This document shows positions 23,526 to 36,097 of a stretch of DNA of 64,000 nucleotides, one piece after another. Location of the stretch: assembly GCA_037157565.1 (NCBI GenBank), contig JAZHRO010000036.1:139554501-139618500 (forward strand), written 5' to 3'. The translations under genes and the position numbers were made by a program. Position 1 is the stretch's first letter. Every line of letters begins with the position of its first letter. Origin of the DNA: Thalassia testudinum. Lineage: Eukaryota; Streptophyta; Magnoliopsida; Alismatales; Hydrocharitaceae. Below the pieces are notes generated by a model, which ran no database searches, was not told the origin of the DNA, and saw only the letters and a program-made list of their open reading frames with translations.

Positions 23526-24465
23526 GACAAAAAGATAGGATAGAATCAATCTCAGAAGAAGTGACACAACGCCTGATGATTTGATCATTAGAGAGTCGAA
23601 AAATATACGAATCTTCCCAAAAATATTATTTGTCTTCTGCTTTGAGTCATGATTTGCGATTCCCGTCCCAATCTAGCGGGAATTGATGTGTAACCAAATA
23701 ATTAACAATGTCTGCATACCAAGGAAGATCTGAGGATATGGTCAAAAAATGTTCATCAGGGAATTGTTCAGTAATTGGAGTAGATGAGTCAATCGTATTA
23801 GAAGGAAGGCAGGAGAGATGGTCGACAATAACATTCTGTCAACCCACCTTATCATGAATTTCTAGGTTGAATTCTTACAAAAGCAAGATCCATCCGATCA
23901 ACCTAGGTTTCGAGTCCTTCTTAGATAGAAGGTGTCGGATAGCTGAGTGATTAGAGTACACAATGATTTGAGATCCGAGGATGTAAGATCTGAACTTGTC
24001 TAATCCAAATACTATTGCTAGTAACTCCTTCACTGTAATTGTGTAATTCCTTTGTGTCTCATTCAAAGTTTTACTAGCATAGTAAATTAGTACCAAATTC
24101 TTCTCAATTTTCTATACCAAAATAGCTCCTATTGCATAATCTAAACCATCGCACATGATTTCGAATGGTAAATCCCAATTAGGTGGTTGCAATATTGGAG
24201 CCTATGTAACTCTGTCTCTCAAAGTTTCAAATGTTGAAATACACTCCTCACTCATCTCAAAAGTAGCATCCTTTGTGAGGAAGTTTGTGAGTGGTCGAGC
24301 AATTTTTGAAAAATCAAGTATAAATCGCCTATAAAATCCCACATGCCCAAGAAATGATGTAATGCCTTTGATCGAGTCAGGAATTGGAAGATTTGCAATT
24401 TGATTGATCTTGGCTCGATCCACTTGGATACCTCACTCAGACACGAGGTGGCCAAGTACGATGTC
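23526..24465 (-). pseudogene. pol: C1 pol: RT end, RNase H, integrase start
   Basis: On the minus strand the order is the end of RT and connection (SFLGHVGFYRRFILDFSKIA), then RNase H ([20 protein letters not shown] with [18 protein letters not shown]) and the start of the integrase zinc domain (SFCHD at the D junction). The RNase H Asp motif region near 24140 reads degenerate, and stops are scattered (about 23828, 23663 and 24440). Upstream, at about 24465, RT coding is joined directly to the protease start, so the RT catalytic core with its YxDD box is missing. Confidence 0.82.
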
Positions 24466-26944
24466 CTAAATCTAGGAGGACTCTATCAAAACACTGACCC
24501 CCAATTATACAGGATATAAATGGAGATCCTGGGTCTTTCTTTTATAGAGCTCACATGCTCTTAAAGTACCACAGTGCTTCCTTTTTTCAACTTACGCTTA
24601 GGAGTACACAATTCCTTAAGAAATCTTGCATAAGTCGGAATGTGTTTGATAGCATCTAGGAATGGGATATTAATGTGTACCTGTTCAAAAATCTTAATCA
24701 AATCTTCATCTAATGTAACAGGTTATTTTTGTTTCCTAGTCTTCTTCAAAGGTTCTGGGAATGGGGTGTGGATTTCCTGTTCTACTGAGGTATTTCCCGG
24801 ATCTCGCGAATTAGCGGGAATTGAGGGATCGGGTTCTACACCTCTTCCAGGTGTAGAAACAGGGGTCATTCTAGATGTACTAAGGTCTTGGGATAGGTTC
24901 CTTGGATAAATTGGATCCCTAGTGGAAGTTCCACGGCGGGTTGTAACAGAGTTAATACTAGCATGAGAAGAAGCTAATGAAGAAGAAGATGCTTGTTGAT
25001 TTTGGAAAGATGAATTATTGATTAAAGGTTGATTTAAAAGTGATTGCTGTTGATTAAGATACTTAAAATCATGATTATAAGTGGGTGGATTCGGATTTTG
25101 ACTCGGATTTGGATTCAGGGGTAATTGATTAAGGAGATGGACATGTCCCTGATTCAGATTTTGAACTCCCGAGTGTTGTCTCTGCTGGATATTCCTAGGG
25201 TTTGGAATTGGCTGGGATGGAAGGGCCCCTAGCTGACAAGATTCAGCTAACTGCGTGATTTGACCCCTAAGATCAGCCAATTCTATCGAACATTATCGTT
25301 GGACTTCAACAAGAGCCTCAGCATTTTGTCGTTGGCTCTCAATCATAGCTCTCAAAATTTGGTCTAGCTGTGAATCTCTATTCGACCCTACAGGGTTTTG
25401 CAAACCCACGAAAAATGGCCTCACATTATGTTGCTGAAACGACAATATAGGTGGGTTTTGCTTGGTCCGAGTCAAATATGATGGTATTTGTGAATGGTCA
25501 GACCAAGAGAAATTGGGGTGATTACGCCATCAAGGATTATAGGAATTTGAATATGGGTTTGATCTTGGTGTGTATCCCTGAATGGCGTTTAAATCTAGAG
25601 GATAAGGTGTGTTTTCTGCAAAAGGTAAGGGTGGGGAAAAGGGTGGGTAAGATTGTGGGACAAAGGTCCCTCCTTGGGTTGGTGAAGGAGTAGATAGACA
25701 ACCCAATGAAGATGGATCTCTAGAATCCAGATTATTCACAAATTCCCTCCTCGTGGGAATTTGCTAAACAGGTGAATACGCGGGATTCGTAGCAAGTAGA
25801 GGCGTAAGAGTTTTCATCGTATTTCTAACCTCGTCGAGATGCTTTGCTATGATATCGACTTTGTCCAGTTTCGCTATAATTATTTCCAAATCCTTTGAAC
25901 TGGACGGGTTACCGATCTCGTGAATGCCCTTGTGCGGATTCTGATGAGTCGTGTTTGTGCCCCGCGTAAATTGAGACATAGATGCATTGTTGATCAAGTT
26001 TTCTGCCATCCCTTCAAATAATTCTGAGGCGGATTCTGCGTCATGATTTAGAAAGTTCCCTCCACAAGAGGCATCGACTAGATTGTGAATGCCCTCTTGC
26101 AAACCATAGTAGAAGATATGCATTAGTTGCCAACGAGGATGTCATGATGTGGACATTTCCTTTGCAATTCATGAAAGCGTTCCCACGCCTCATGAATTGG
26201 TTCTCTTTGGTTTTGATTGAAAGTAGTAATGGCTCGCCTTAAAGCATTAGTTCGACCAATAGGAAAGAATTTCTTCAAAAATGCGAATTCAAGTTCAGCC
26301 CAAGTTGAGATTGGTCTTACAATTGTTCTATACCAATAAGCTACTTTGTCTTTAAGGCTAAAAGAGAACATCTTCATAAGTAGGATTTCCCTATTTTAAT
26401 TTCGAGGTCCAAGAGTTTGAGATAGATTCTTTAGATCTTCTATGTGTTGAAATGGACCCTCGGATGCAAATCCGTGAAAGTGAGGGATTAGACCTATAAT
26501 ATTTGGCTTTAATTCAGGATCATTCTCCCCAATAGGAATCTTAACATTAGGCTCTACTTGTGCATTAGATGGATTGTAGTAATCTCTAAGTAGAGGCCTT
26601 GGACGATTGATCGATAAATCAGGAAGGTCAAAACCCGCCTCAGGTTGAGGTGGAGGATGGGTTTGAAGAGTCTGTAAATTATTTAGGGCTGCTGTTAAAA
26701 GGTTAATTTTTCTTGTTTGCTCAAGCATCCTAAGGTTCTCGTTCAAGAGCGCCTCATGAACATCAAAAGGCGGCATCTCCCCATGACCAGAAGAAGAAGG
26801 GATTTCGGGATTTTGGTTCTACATTTGTTCCAAAGATGTAGATGGATTAGACGGGAAAATCAGTGGTTGCTTATCTGCAACCGGTCTAGGATCACCTGTC
26901 GAAGAAGTTGCAAGAGGCGAATGCAAGGATCGCCTCCCGTCCAT
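24466..26944 (-). pseudogene. gag: C1 gag and start of protease
   Basis: The start is the Met at 26944 (MDGRRSLHSPL), which follows the leader. The gag core at 26123-26377 has the Athila-type signature FSFSLKDKVAYWYRTI and later EAWERFHELQRKCPHHD. The following section (25764-26123) has GLQEGIHNLVDASCGGNFLN. A proline/asparagine-rich stretch (24723-25280) follows, then the region before protease (HINIPFLDAIKHIPTYARFL). Protease reaches FDRVLLDLG at about 24470 and is cut there. There are stops at about 26817, 26394 and 25290, and a frame change at about 26125. Gag would form the particle; this copy is not translatable. Confidence 0.82.
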
Positions 26945-27932
26945 AAAATGAAAAAAATGTGTAAAGGCACACTCACACCATAGAAAAAATAGCGGCACAA
27001 AAACCCACAAAACAGTGCGAAAAACGTAGGTTTTGCTCTTCTTTCAAAGGAAAGAAGAGATTCCTAGAATACACAAAAATAATTTGGACGCAAACAAGTA
27101 TAGTGATAGTATCAAAAAATGCGTCCTAATCTCATGTCTACACAAGTGCGTATCCTTAAATCTTAAAAGTCTAAGGTCTAGGATCGAGACCGCTCACTAA
27201 TGGCTCCCTGGGGCTCTAGTAGTGAGACAGATTTGTTGATCTTCGACCAAAGCCCTAAGAGGTGCAAAGAGGAGAGAGAAAATTAGACTCGTGTGACTCT
27301 AGTGATCGCATTGTGTGCGCGATAGCATGCAACAAACGATAGCGATAGAAAAACCCACATGCATTCTGCAATCAGATTAAGTCACAATTTTTAATTTTTC
27401 TCTTTTTCTACTTAATCTTTTTCAAAAATATATCGAAAGAATTACAGTGACCGCTTTTTAAGTCTTTTCAAAAATATGTGTTCTTGTTTATTATTCTTAA
27501 GATAGGGATCTATGCGATTTTTTTCGCATGTTTTCCCACTGATGTGAGAAAAACAGTAAAAATTCCCGAGTCAAATCACAAGGTAATACTAGCAGATAGA
27601 ATGCACTCCTAAGAGTGTATGCCTATGATATGCTGCTGCTAGTCAGAAATATTTTTTTTTATTATTATTTTTACCTAACTAAATGCAACAATTCAAACTA
27701 AACTAGAGACTAAGAATAGAAATGCTTACAGTGGTATTTATAGAGAAAACAGTGAAAACCCGCCTTCTTCCTGAGGTTACCCGCAAAGGTAAACCTAAAA
27801 AGAAGACAGAAAATAAAATAAAAATAAAACTATTTAAAATAAAAACACTAAAAATAGTAAAAATATAATTACAAATACCTCCTATTTACACAATTAAACC
27901 AGGTAATGTTTTGGTGAATTAAAAGGTTGCCT
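26945..27932 (-). other. C1 leader between PBS and gag
   Basis: About 1 kb without a trustworthy ORF on the element strand. The outer 400 nt (27556-27955) are duplicated at 6505-6909. The D/B leader block is not present here, so C1 appears to use a different signal or to have lost it. Confidence 0.6.
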
Positions 27933-27949
27933 CCTCGACAACGGCGCCA
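27933..27949 (-). promoter_or_regulatory. C1 primer binding site, tRNA-Asp (degraded)
   Basis: The plus strand cctcgacaacggcgcca matches the tRNA-Asp 3' end at 15 of 17 bases. It lies 6 nt from the right LTR, marking it as the 5' LTR. Confidence 0.82.
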
Positions 27950-27955
27950 TTAAAA

Positions 27956-30900
27956 TGATGCATTCTCTCTCAACACAGTTAATTAAGTTAATGTTGCTTA
28001 ATTAAGTGTAGAAGAAAGTAACTTAGGTTAACTCGAATTTATGTCGATTAAGTTGTATAGGATCAAGTTAACCTAACATTTTAGATTTTTTTTTACTTTT
28101 AACTGGTTGAGTCTAGGTCATTCGCTGGGAGGTATATATTACTTAGAATTCACCAAGTTATTTAAAACAACTCATAGGATGTTTAATTAAGTTAATTTTA
28201 ATAATATGAATTTTGCAAAATGATTTAAATTTAAGAAATATGCAAAATTCCATAAGAGAACATATTTACTCAAATGATTTACTTTATTAGCAAGTAAACA
28301 TGTTAATTTTCAATTTATTTCAAAAGAAGGCAATAAAGAGTTTTTCTAATTACAACATGCCTTATTACAACATTTAAAAGAAAAAAGAAATTTAAAATTT
28401 TGCAAGAAAAATGATTTCTTTTCCCTTTATTCTTCAACCTCTCTCTCTCTTTTCTTCTTTTACCTCTCTTTCTTTTACTTATCTTTTATCTTTTCTCTTT
28501 CCCTTTTATTTTCTTTTGTACTCTCGAGCTCTTCTTTTTTTTTCTTTCTTCTCTGCATTCCTTCTTCTTCTTCCTTAGTCTTCTTTCTTTAGCTTCCTTA
28601 GTGCCTGCTCATCCTTCTCCTTTTTGCCTTTGCAAGTTCTCCTTTCTTCCTTAACCTCTTTAACTCTTTCTTCTTTCTTAACCTTCTTTCCTTAGTGTTT
28701 TTCCTTTAACACTTAGCCTTCAGCTCCTTCTAAACCTTTCTTCCTTTGAACCTTGGTACTTTAGCTTAACCGAACCGAGTTTTTCTTCCTCAACCAAAAA
28801 TTTGTTTTTGATTTGCGGCTCAGACTTTTTGAGAATACACAGCACCCTTTACAGGGTGGGACTAGACCCTACTAGGTCCTCGCATGGTTCATTATAGATC
28901 GGTTTATTTTCGATTCACGTTTCTCGAGCCAAACCAGCTCTATGCCTCCCAGGCCTCGCCCACCCAACACCACACATCCGCATGCCCACACAGGCATGCT
29001 CAAGTTCATTCAATAATCGTGCGCAGAGCGCTAACAACTAAGAAGCCCACTTAAGAAAAACCTTTTATACTAAGGTGGCTGCTCGTGGTTTCTCGATGTG
29101 GGACTATGTTCCCCCCTTCCAGAGCAAACTTTGAATGGTGATAACTCCTAGCTCAAAGCTCCAATTCAAGCAAACAAAAGCCTGTTGGAAAGCTCTTGAG
29201 TTGCTCTACAAGATTATGCTTTCACTTTAATGTGAAGAGGAAGATTTCCTCTTCGATTTAAAGGGCAAAATTATAGGTTTTCTATGGGTATTAATAGCCT
29301 GGAAATGGTTTTGATGTTACAGAGTCCGTAGTTGGACTTAAATTCTTAGCTAAGGATCTAAATAGGTTCTATAGATAATTCTGCAGCTTCAAGTGTGGGT
29401 TTTAAGCTCTTAGAAGCTTCAGGAAACGCAAAGAAGGTCGAAGCTTCTCTGAAAGCTTCAGAGAATGAAAACAAACATGAAAAAGGTCTAACAGATAGCT
29501 CCAGTCATGTTCAATCGATTGAAACAGATTTTAGAGGTTGTTTTCAACTTGTCAGGCAGAAATCGCAATCAAAACTCAACAAAAATCCACTACCAACAGT
29601 TTGGGTTCAAAAACAACCCAAACTGACAGTGATTGAAATCCAAATGAATTACTCCACAGAGCTCATCCAATTCACTTAAGAATCATTCAAATAAAACTCA
29701 GAAACAATTCAAACTCATCTAATCATCAAATTGAGCTCAGAATCAAGGTATCAAGCTCGGGTTTGACTGTAAGACCTCAAGATTTGACTTTATGTTCTAA
29801 GGCTTTTCTCAAGAAATTAAAGCCTAGAATAGCATCCTTTCAACCTCAGGAACTTGCTCAGACCTCTGAATAGATATTTGGACTTAGGAATCTAGGGTTT
29901 CAGGCTCGTCGCCTGAACTCAAAAAGTGGTCTGTTCGTCAGAGCAACCAGAAGGTTGTTATAGTGCTCTAAGGGCATGAATGACTTTAGGACATTGCACA
30001 GAAGCTTCTAGATCCATTAAATGTGACTTTAAGCTTTCTGAAAGACTTCTTCAACTCCGTTGGAGTTGGAGAAGATGAATGAGTAACTACAACTCCAGTT
30101 GTTAGATTTTCAAATAATTGACCTCAAACTAATCAGTGATCCATATTACATCATTCTGGAGCTTCTTGTTAAGTTCTATAGGCTAAAGATCATATCTGAC
30201 TCGTCGGAGATTGCCAGAGCTCCGGTGAGTCCAGAAAAAGTGCAAATTGTGCACAGACAGAGAAATCATGCCATTAATGACTTAAAAATATTCCTGAGGT
30301 TACAGGGAACCTCAGGATCACATTAAATTCTCCATTTGCTCATTAGAATTAAGATTTAATAGTGAATTCGGTTTGAATAAAATCTGAGTTGGTTGAAGCT
30401 CAGGACTTGATCTCCCACTCAATTGAGTGGTCAAGACAAGTGAAAGAGTGATTGCGATCATAAATATATAGTTAATTTAAGGTTTTAACTACTCCTGAGC
30501 TGCCATTAATAGCGAGCTCAGGAGCTTAAATAAAATTAGGCATTTAAGTTATATGTGGTATTTAATCTATTTATAGTGATAATTAGGATCCTTTAGTGAT
30601 GAGTAAGTGACGGAGGATCCAATGGAGGTGGAATTAGGTCAACTACTGCTGCCATGGACAGCAAAAGTAGTTGATGAAGGTGGAAGTGAATTAGGCGAAT
30701 CAGTGATCAAATTAGGAATTAATTGTGATAGAAATGATCGTGGAAGAGAAAGGAAGATGATCAGTGGTTTCAAAATACAAAATTAAGGCTCTGGAAAGCT
30801 CAAGGAGCTCACCAGAGTCGAGGAAGATGAACCTTAAAAATCTGACATTACAGCTAACTACCTACCTAACTAACTATCTAAACTATTCTACTCCTACTCT

Positions 30901-31994
30901 TACTCCTATCCTACTGTTACCTGGACGATGGGGTCAAAGGAACTCCGTCGACGGCTCATGACGGAGGAGTGAAATCAGAGGGTAATTGGAAGATCTCCAG
31001 CGATGGCTGTGAGATGAAGCAAAGGAGCTCCTTGGTCAGCTCCTGTGTCCAGAGATGCAGCTGACCTCGGCGAAGTTCCAGAGCTGATTAAGGTGGACGG
31101 AGGAAGTCAGATTATGAGGTGGAAAGTTGCCGAAGTTGTGGAGGGAATAGCCTATTGGGTTGGCTACAGTGAAGAAGAGGGAAGGGAGCCAACTTGAAGA
31201 AAATCAAAGGGGTTAGGGGGTATTTATAGTCGATGGCGACGAAGAAGCGGGTGGAAACTGGACGCAATTGAGGTTAGGGGGAGGTTAACCACTGGCGTCT
31301 TCTCTGACGATGGTGAAGTTATCTCCAAACCTAAATTAGGATAAAAGTGTCATCCAAACTGATGGATGAAGATGGGATGGTGAGTGCAAGCTCCAGGAGC
31401 TTGAAGAAGGAGAGATGATGTCGGATGGGCGATGATCGTGCGGTGGCTGCACCTTCGGTCGTCAGCCGTTCAATCGGTTGAATAGAAGAAGAAGAAGTCA
31501 GGGACGTGGCTAAGATAAAACTTAAGGACCTAAATGGAAAATAAGGACCCGATTGGAATGAAATGTAAGGACCAAAATGTAAACTCAGGTTTTCAAGGCT
31601 TATTTTAATTTAGATCTTTTTGAAATTTTTATATATGATTGTAAATAAGGTAATTATTATATTTAGACCTTGAATTTACATTTTTGACCTTTAAAGATTA
31701 ATTTATTTAATTAAGTAATGTTACATAAGTTATTACATACTTATGTATACATTATGCTCAAGTTAATTAACATATTAATTAGATGAATGATTAATAATAT
31801 TTCGAGTCCAATTATTAATTAAATTATTAATAAAATTAATTGGATGATAAAATAGCATTTTTAACTTATTTTAAGGTCCTTTACTATATATCCCTTATTT
31901 AATAATTAACCCATATATTAACATATTCTTAGCTAATTAACTAGGAATACTAATTAATTAGGGGTAATTAGAGATCATGATAAGATTCTCATCA
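27956..31994 (-). repeat. C1 right LTR (5' LTR), 4039 bp
   Basis: It starts tgatgcattctc and ends gataagattctcatca. It aligns with the left LTR except for about 480 bp (about 29005-29480) absent there. That segment includes tataaattc-poor, gene-free sequence and the tctcgatgtgggactatg stretch that is also seen in other LTRs of this window. A 75-codon plus-strand ORF recurs in both LTRs (8615 and 30099) but runs antisense and looks accidental. Confidence 0.85.
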
Positions 31995-32469
31995 ACAGCC
32001 CTCACATAAAATAAACCTAAGTGGACACACCCCACATTTAAAATAAACCTAAGTAGACACACCACACACATAAAATAAACTTAAGTCGGAAAATCCCACA
32101 TTTAACATTAAAAGAGCATTTTTAAAAAAAAAGTAGTAGAAGAACCTTACCATAGTGACGAAATAGTTCAGAAATAGTGCAGAAATAGTGTAAGAATGCG
32201 AAGAACCTATATGAGAAGGCAATAAAATAAATTTCAGTTTCGAAAAATAAATGAACATAAGCTTTGGAAAGAGATAAACTAATTTAAAGAAGAATTAAAC
32301 AAAACAGATAACTAAAAATTTGTTAAATTATTTTTATTTGTGGTTATGGATTAATACTTTTGGCAAATTACCTTATATATCAATGTCAATTACACAAGGA
32401 GCAACTTCTTCACTTTGTGGGTTTTGTTGATATGCTTCAAATTCAACATCTAGGTCAAGATCTTTTCCT
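31995..32469 (-). other. CACTA flank after C1, short tandem repeat
   Basis: At 32002-32110 there are about three degenerate copies of a 30-40 bp unit containing cataaaataaacctaagt and gacacacc. The remainder is AT-rich. It lies downstream of TNP2 on the minus strand, where the gene end or intergenic part of the CACTA element is expected. No ORF here is convincing. Confidence 0.5.
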
Positions 32470-34397
32470 GCATCTTATTGTTCATGTGGTAGAGCTTTAA
32501 TGGGTATTATCCACCCATTTCTACTATTATCAGGCACGTAGAATACTTGTGCTATCTGACCAGCTAGTGTGAATGATTCTGATGACTTGAGAATGCGACG
32601 GTTCTTACTTAAGCTCAAGAAACTGTGTTTCTTATCAATTTTGAATCCAACGCCTTCTTTAAAAACATCAAACCAATCACACTTGAATAGAATCACCTTA
32701 CGATCAAACCTGAAACTCATTTCCATAATCTCTTCAATTTGACTATAGTACCCATCAAAACCAGTGCTCAGGTCACAACTGACGACGACTCCAGCCTGTT
32801 GCGTGGCCTTCGCATCATCAATGGACCATACTCCGAATCCGAAACTGTTAATTATATAACCCGAATGGTAATGTCTATATGTCAAAGGTATATCAGTAAT
32901 TACGTAAAATCCTGTACCCACCATGGATCCCCATCTTCTTTCAGTATATTTTTATGATCCTTGAACCAATCAAGGAACTACAAGTCGTGGGTAGATGACT
33001 CAAAGGATTCTTTGAATTCACTGTAAAATTCATCCACTTCTGAAATTTCCTTTAGAATGTACAAGTGTCCCAATCATCGTTCCATTTCCGAGATGAGCTT
33101 AACCTCCATCTGGAGGATCGACCTTCCTCCAATACTAAATATGGACAGGCAATCGTCATCATTACCATTAAATTCTCCATCATAGTTCCGTTCAAGATAA
33201 TTAAATTGATTGTCTGTCTCATTCATGTGCATGGCACATAAGTTAATACATTCCTCTACAAGATAACCTTCCTTGATTGACCCTTCTAGTTAAGCCTTAT
33301 TCAAGGCATAATCTTTTAGTTTCTTCAAATATCATTCAATTGGAAACATTCATCTATACTGTACGGGTCCAGCAATTCTCACTTCATTCGAAAGATGAAG
33401 TGTGACATGAACCATACGTAAAAGAATTCAGGCAGGAAAATCTACTACATTTTACAAAGTGTAATCACAATTTGTTTATCCCAATAGTCCAGCGATTCAG
33501 GATCTAATGTCTTTGAACAGATGACTTTAAAATATCTGCTCATCTCCGTAAAAAAATCAACTACCGGATCAGGCAACACTCCACGTATCGCTAATGGGAA
33601 AAAGATTTTCATGTACACATAAGAATCATGACTTTTTAACCCAGTAATCTTCTTTTACGCTTCATTTACACAACGTGAAAGCTACGATGAATACCCATCT
33701 GGAAACCAAATGTCTTTAAGGACTGGAAAAATCCTTTGTCTCTACTCTTCGGTAAAACTATATATAGCTTCTAGAAGGTGAGACACTCCTTCCTCAACGT
33801 GCAACTCAGGACGAATATCCAAAATTTTCATATCATTCATTGTTTTAACTATATCCTTTGGGCTATCTATTAGGTTTAATACATCAACAATGTTGTCTAT
33901 TACATTCTCCTCGATGTGCATAACATCTAAATTATGCCGCACAGCCAAATCCTACCAATATGGAAGCTCCATAAAAAATATGCTTTTCTTCCTAAACCCT
34001 GAATCTCGCAAAGAAGTCAAGTCATTCTTGAAAAGACGACCTAAACGTATTTCACCAAGATGTTATAATGTCTCCATGATTTTCATCCCTGACAACCTAA
34101 TAGAACTTGTGCTGAGTTTATTTTTCGGATTCCTCGATGAATACTGACATTATTTACCATCAAATTTATCTTTGAATGGTGACGTTCGCCATCTGTGTTC
34201 AATGGGCAAAAACCTGCGCTAACCTAGGTAACAGAACTTCTTGCTTTTAGGTAATCTCAGGTGATGAGTATCATCCATACAGATTGGATAGGCGAACTTC
34301 CCCTTCATACTCCATCTTAAAAAATTCACATATGCTGGAAAGTCATTGATTGTTCACAGTAATGCTGCATGCAACTGGAAGAATCGTTTCTTCTGTG
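32470..34397 (-). pseudogene. CACTA TNP2 transposase, truncated
   Basis: On the minus strand the order is the TNP2 core (transposase_21), with INDFPAYVNF, then KGKFAYPICMDDTHHLRLPK, then RHNLDVMHIEENVIDNI at about 33900-33945. Next is a DUF4218-type section near 33240-33440 (LHLSNEVRIAGPVQYR) and a DUF4216-type section at 32475-32924 (KVILFKCDWFDVF, GQIAQVFYVPD). This is the standard architecture of En/Spm TNP2 proteins, which excise and insert CACTA elements. Many stops and frame changes are present. The N-terminal part is absent because element B begins at 34398; it may continue beyond B outside the window. Confidence 0.85.
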
Positions 34398-35424
34398 TGT
34401 TGATGTGCATATATCTAAATAGCCAAAAATGTTTATTAATGCATGTTCTTAATACCATATTAACATCATGCATTGTAAATATTGCATAACACGCATAATA
34501 ATTCATTTAGGTCAAATTGTATAAATTGTATAGTAATTGTCTCCTTTTATGGCTAGGGACAGGGCAACTTTTAATCAAGGATTAGGATGGAAGATCCAAC
34601 CATACGATTCTGATCAAGGCAACGACGGGAGTTCAATGACTCCAAGATTGCCCTGATCGGACATCCGTAGCACCAAATATAGTCCGAGGAAGATCAGAGA
34701 TCAAGGGCCAAGCTGGTGTCAATCCGCACTTCAGACGAAAAATCTAACTGCATGGATGGGTTCGAATTGACGATCGCAGCCTAACGGCATAAAAATCGGT
34801 CCAATCTGACATTCATGGCACCATCTACAACACAAAGAAGATGGACGATCATGATGATACCACATGGCACCATCCTCACCATCCGCACCCGACCACCCCC
34901 CTCCGCTCAACACCTAAAGGCTCGCGTGATGTGAGATCTCAACCATTGGATGAAGATCCAACAGCCAAGATTAACCGCGCACAAAAGCCGCGTCGCGCCT
35001 TAAACCGCTGTGTAGTGCAGTGGTTAAGGTGCTACGCGGACAAAGCGCGCGTCTTCAAGCTGCCGTGAAGTGCTTCTTTCTGCATGGATGCACGCGATCT
35101 CAACTACGCGATCAGTTGCGAAAGAACAAGATCATCCAATCGGGCACGCGAGCAATTGGATGCCCCATTTCACACCTGATCTCATGCGCGGGTGCGCGAA
35201 GCTGAAGCGGGCAAGGAGCAATCTAAGCCGTCTGATCTCAGGATCGGACATCGGAGACTGCTTGGACATGCCCTTGCGTTAGGCGTGCAGGAGAGGAGGA
35301 TACGTGCACAGCGCACTCACACGTCACCCACGATAGGTCTTTAATGACGAATAAATCCATCACTAAACACCTTATTTTAATGTTTTTGAATATGGAATGA
35401 CCAAATTGCCCCCAATCCCTGCAA

Positions 35425-35433
35425 CTATAAAAG
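35425..35433 (+). promoter_or_regulatory. B LTR TATA box
   Basis: ctataaaag lies about 650 nt before the LTR end and is followed by a pyrimidine-rich, T/C-rich stretch typical of a transcript start in plants. It is the only strong TATA-like motif in the right half of this LTR. Confidence 0.6.
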
Positions 35434-35815
35434 GAGACCCCTACCCTACGAAATTCTCATCCCATCCTTCACCTCTCTCCCTCTCCAAAGCTCTAGAGAA
35501 GCTTGTCCCACACCCAGGATGCTCCTTTAGAGCTAAAACCAAAGTTTTCTTGCCTCTATTCCGGAAGTGGATCCCGTGATGACGACGACGTGCTGCCTCG
35601 TTCCCGCTTCCTCCTACTTCATCCTCCTTCTTCCTACTCTATCCTCCATCTTCTAGGCGTCTCTCCATTTGGCTCATCCTCCAAGCAATCGTCGAGGAGG
35701 ATAGCGTCTCTCTCCCTTCTTTTCATCGCTTTCTAGAATAGAATTTCCTACTTTCTGGCTGTAATCATTTCCCGCTTTCTAGTTGTAAAAACAATATTCT
35801 TATATCAAGTGATTA

Positions 35816-35817
<2 letters not shown>

Positions 35818-35849
<32 letters not shown>
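35818..35849. repeat. (TC)n microsatellite
   Basis: An uninterrupted tc repeat of about 15-16 units inside the B LTR, downstream of its TATA box. Confidence 0.97.
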
Positions 35850-35851
<2 letters not shown>

Positions 35852-36080
35852 GTGTTAATATCAATTCCATTGTAATTATCTTGCCTTCAAACAAAAAAAA
35901 TCCAAAAAATATATATATAATCGCGGATTTTAGATTGACGTAGCTCCCTGTGTTCGACCCAAAATTTCTTTATGAATTTCGGTTAAATTTATCTATTGAT
36001 GGATTACTTCACAAATTGAACTACAACGACGAGTTTTCAAAATCCAATTCCAATCGCGTAGTTTTTCGCTTTCAACATTT

Positions 36081-36097
36081 TGGCACCATTGTCGGGG
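36081..36097 (+). promoter_or_regulatory. B primer binding site, tRNA-Asp (deaminated)
   Basis: tggcaccattgtcgggg matches the complement of the tRNA-Asp 3' end at 14 of 17 bases. The three differences are g-to-a or c-to-t at former CpG/CpC positions, consistent with methylation-linked decay. Confidence 0.85.

Larger units (their letters stand above)
6910..31994 (-). mobile_element. C1: Ty3/gypsy Athila-like element, defective, minus strand
   Basis: Two related LTRs (6910-10484 and 27956-31994) bracket an internal region. Read on the minus strand, it holds a tRNA-Asp primer site, gag, a fused protease/RT remnant, RNase H, integrase, and a 3' region ending in a polypurine module. The gag type, the tRNA-Asp PBS and the pol order fit the Athila group. 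Element D sits in the integrase. C1 is dead: stops, frameshifts, a protease-to-RT deletion near 24465 and a lost catalytic Asp in integrase. The five bases after the right LTR are acagc; no matching copy exists at the left because of the extra leader there. Confidence 0.8.
3580..34397 (-). mobile_element. CACTA (En/Spm) DNA transposon, split by nested insertions
   Basis: The left terminus at 3580 starts CACTATTG, followed by subterminal repeats. The second CACTA gene lies at 4469-6060 and the TNP2 transposase gene at 32470-34397, both on the minus strand. TNP2 upstream and a second gene downstream towards one terminus is the usual CACTA order. I therefore infer one element interrupted by C1 (6505-31994) and by B, which enters TNP2 at 34398. 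The three bases before the terminus are att; CACTA elements make 3-bp duplications, but the other end is outside the window. Two separate CACTA remnants remain possible, because the left C1 boundary is not a clean LTR end. Confidence 0.62.
34398..36077 (+). repeat. B 5' LTR, 1680 bp
   Basis: It begins TGTTGA and ends TCAACA, a perfect 6-bp terminal inverted repeat, and is followed 3 nt later by the PBS. The TATA box is at 35425-35433. A (TC)n microsatellite lies at 35818-35849. The U5 end contains actacaacgac (36020-36030), complementary to tRNA-Asp bases 1-11. The LTR interrupts TNP2 coding sequence at 34397/34398. Confidence 0.85.
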
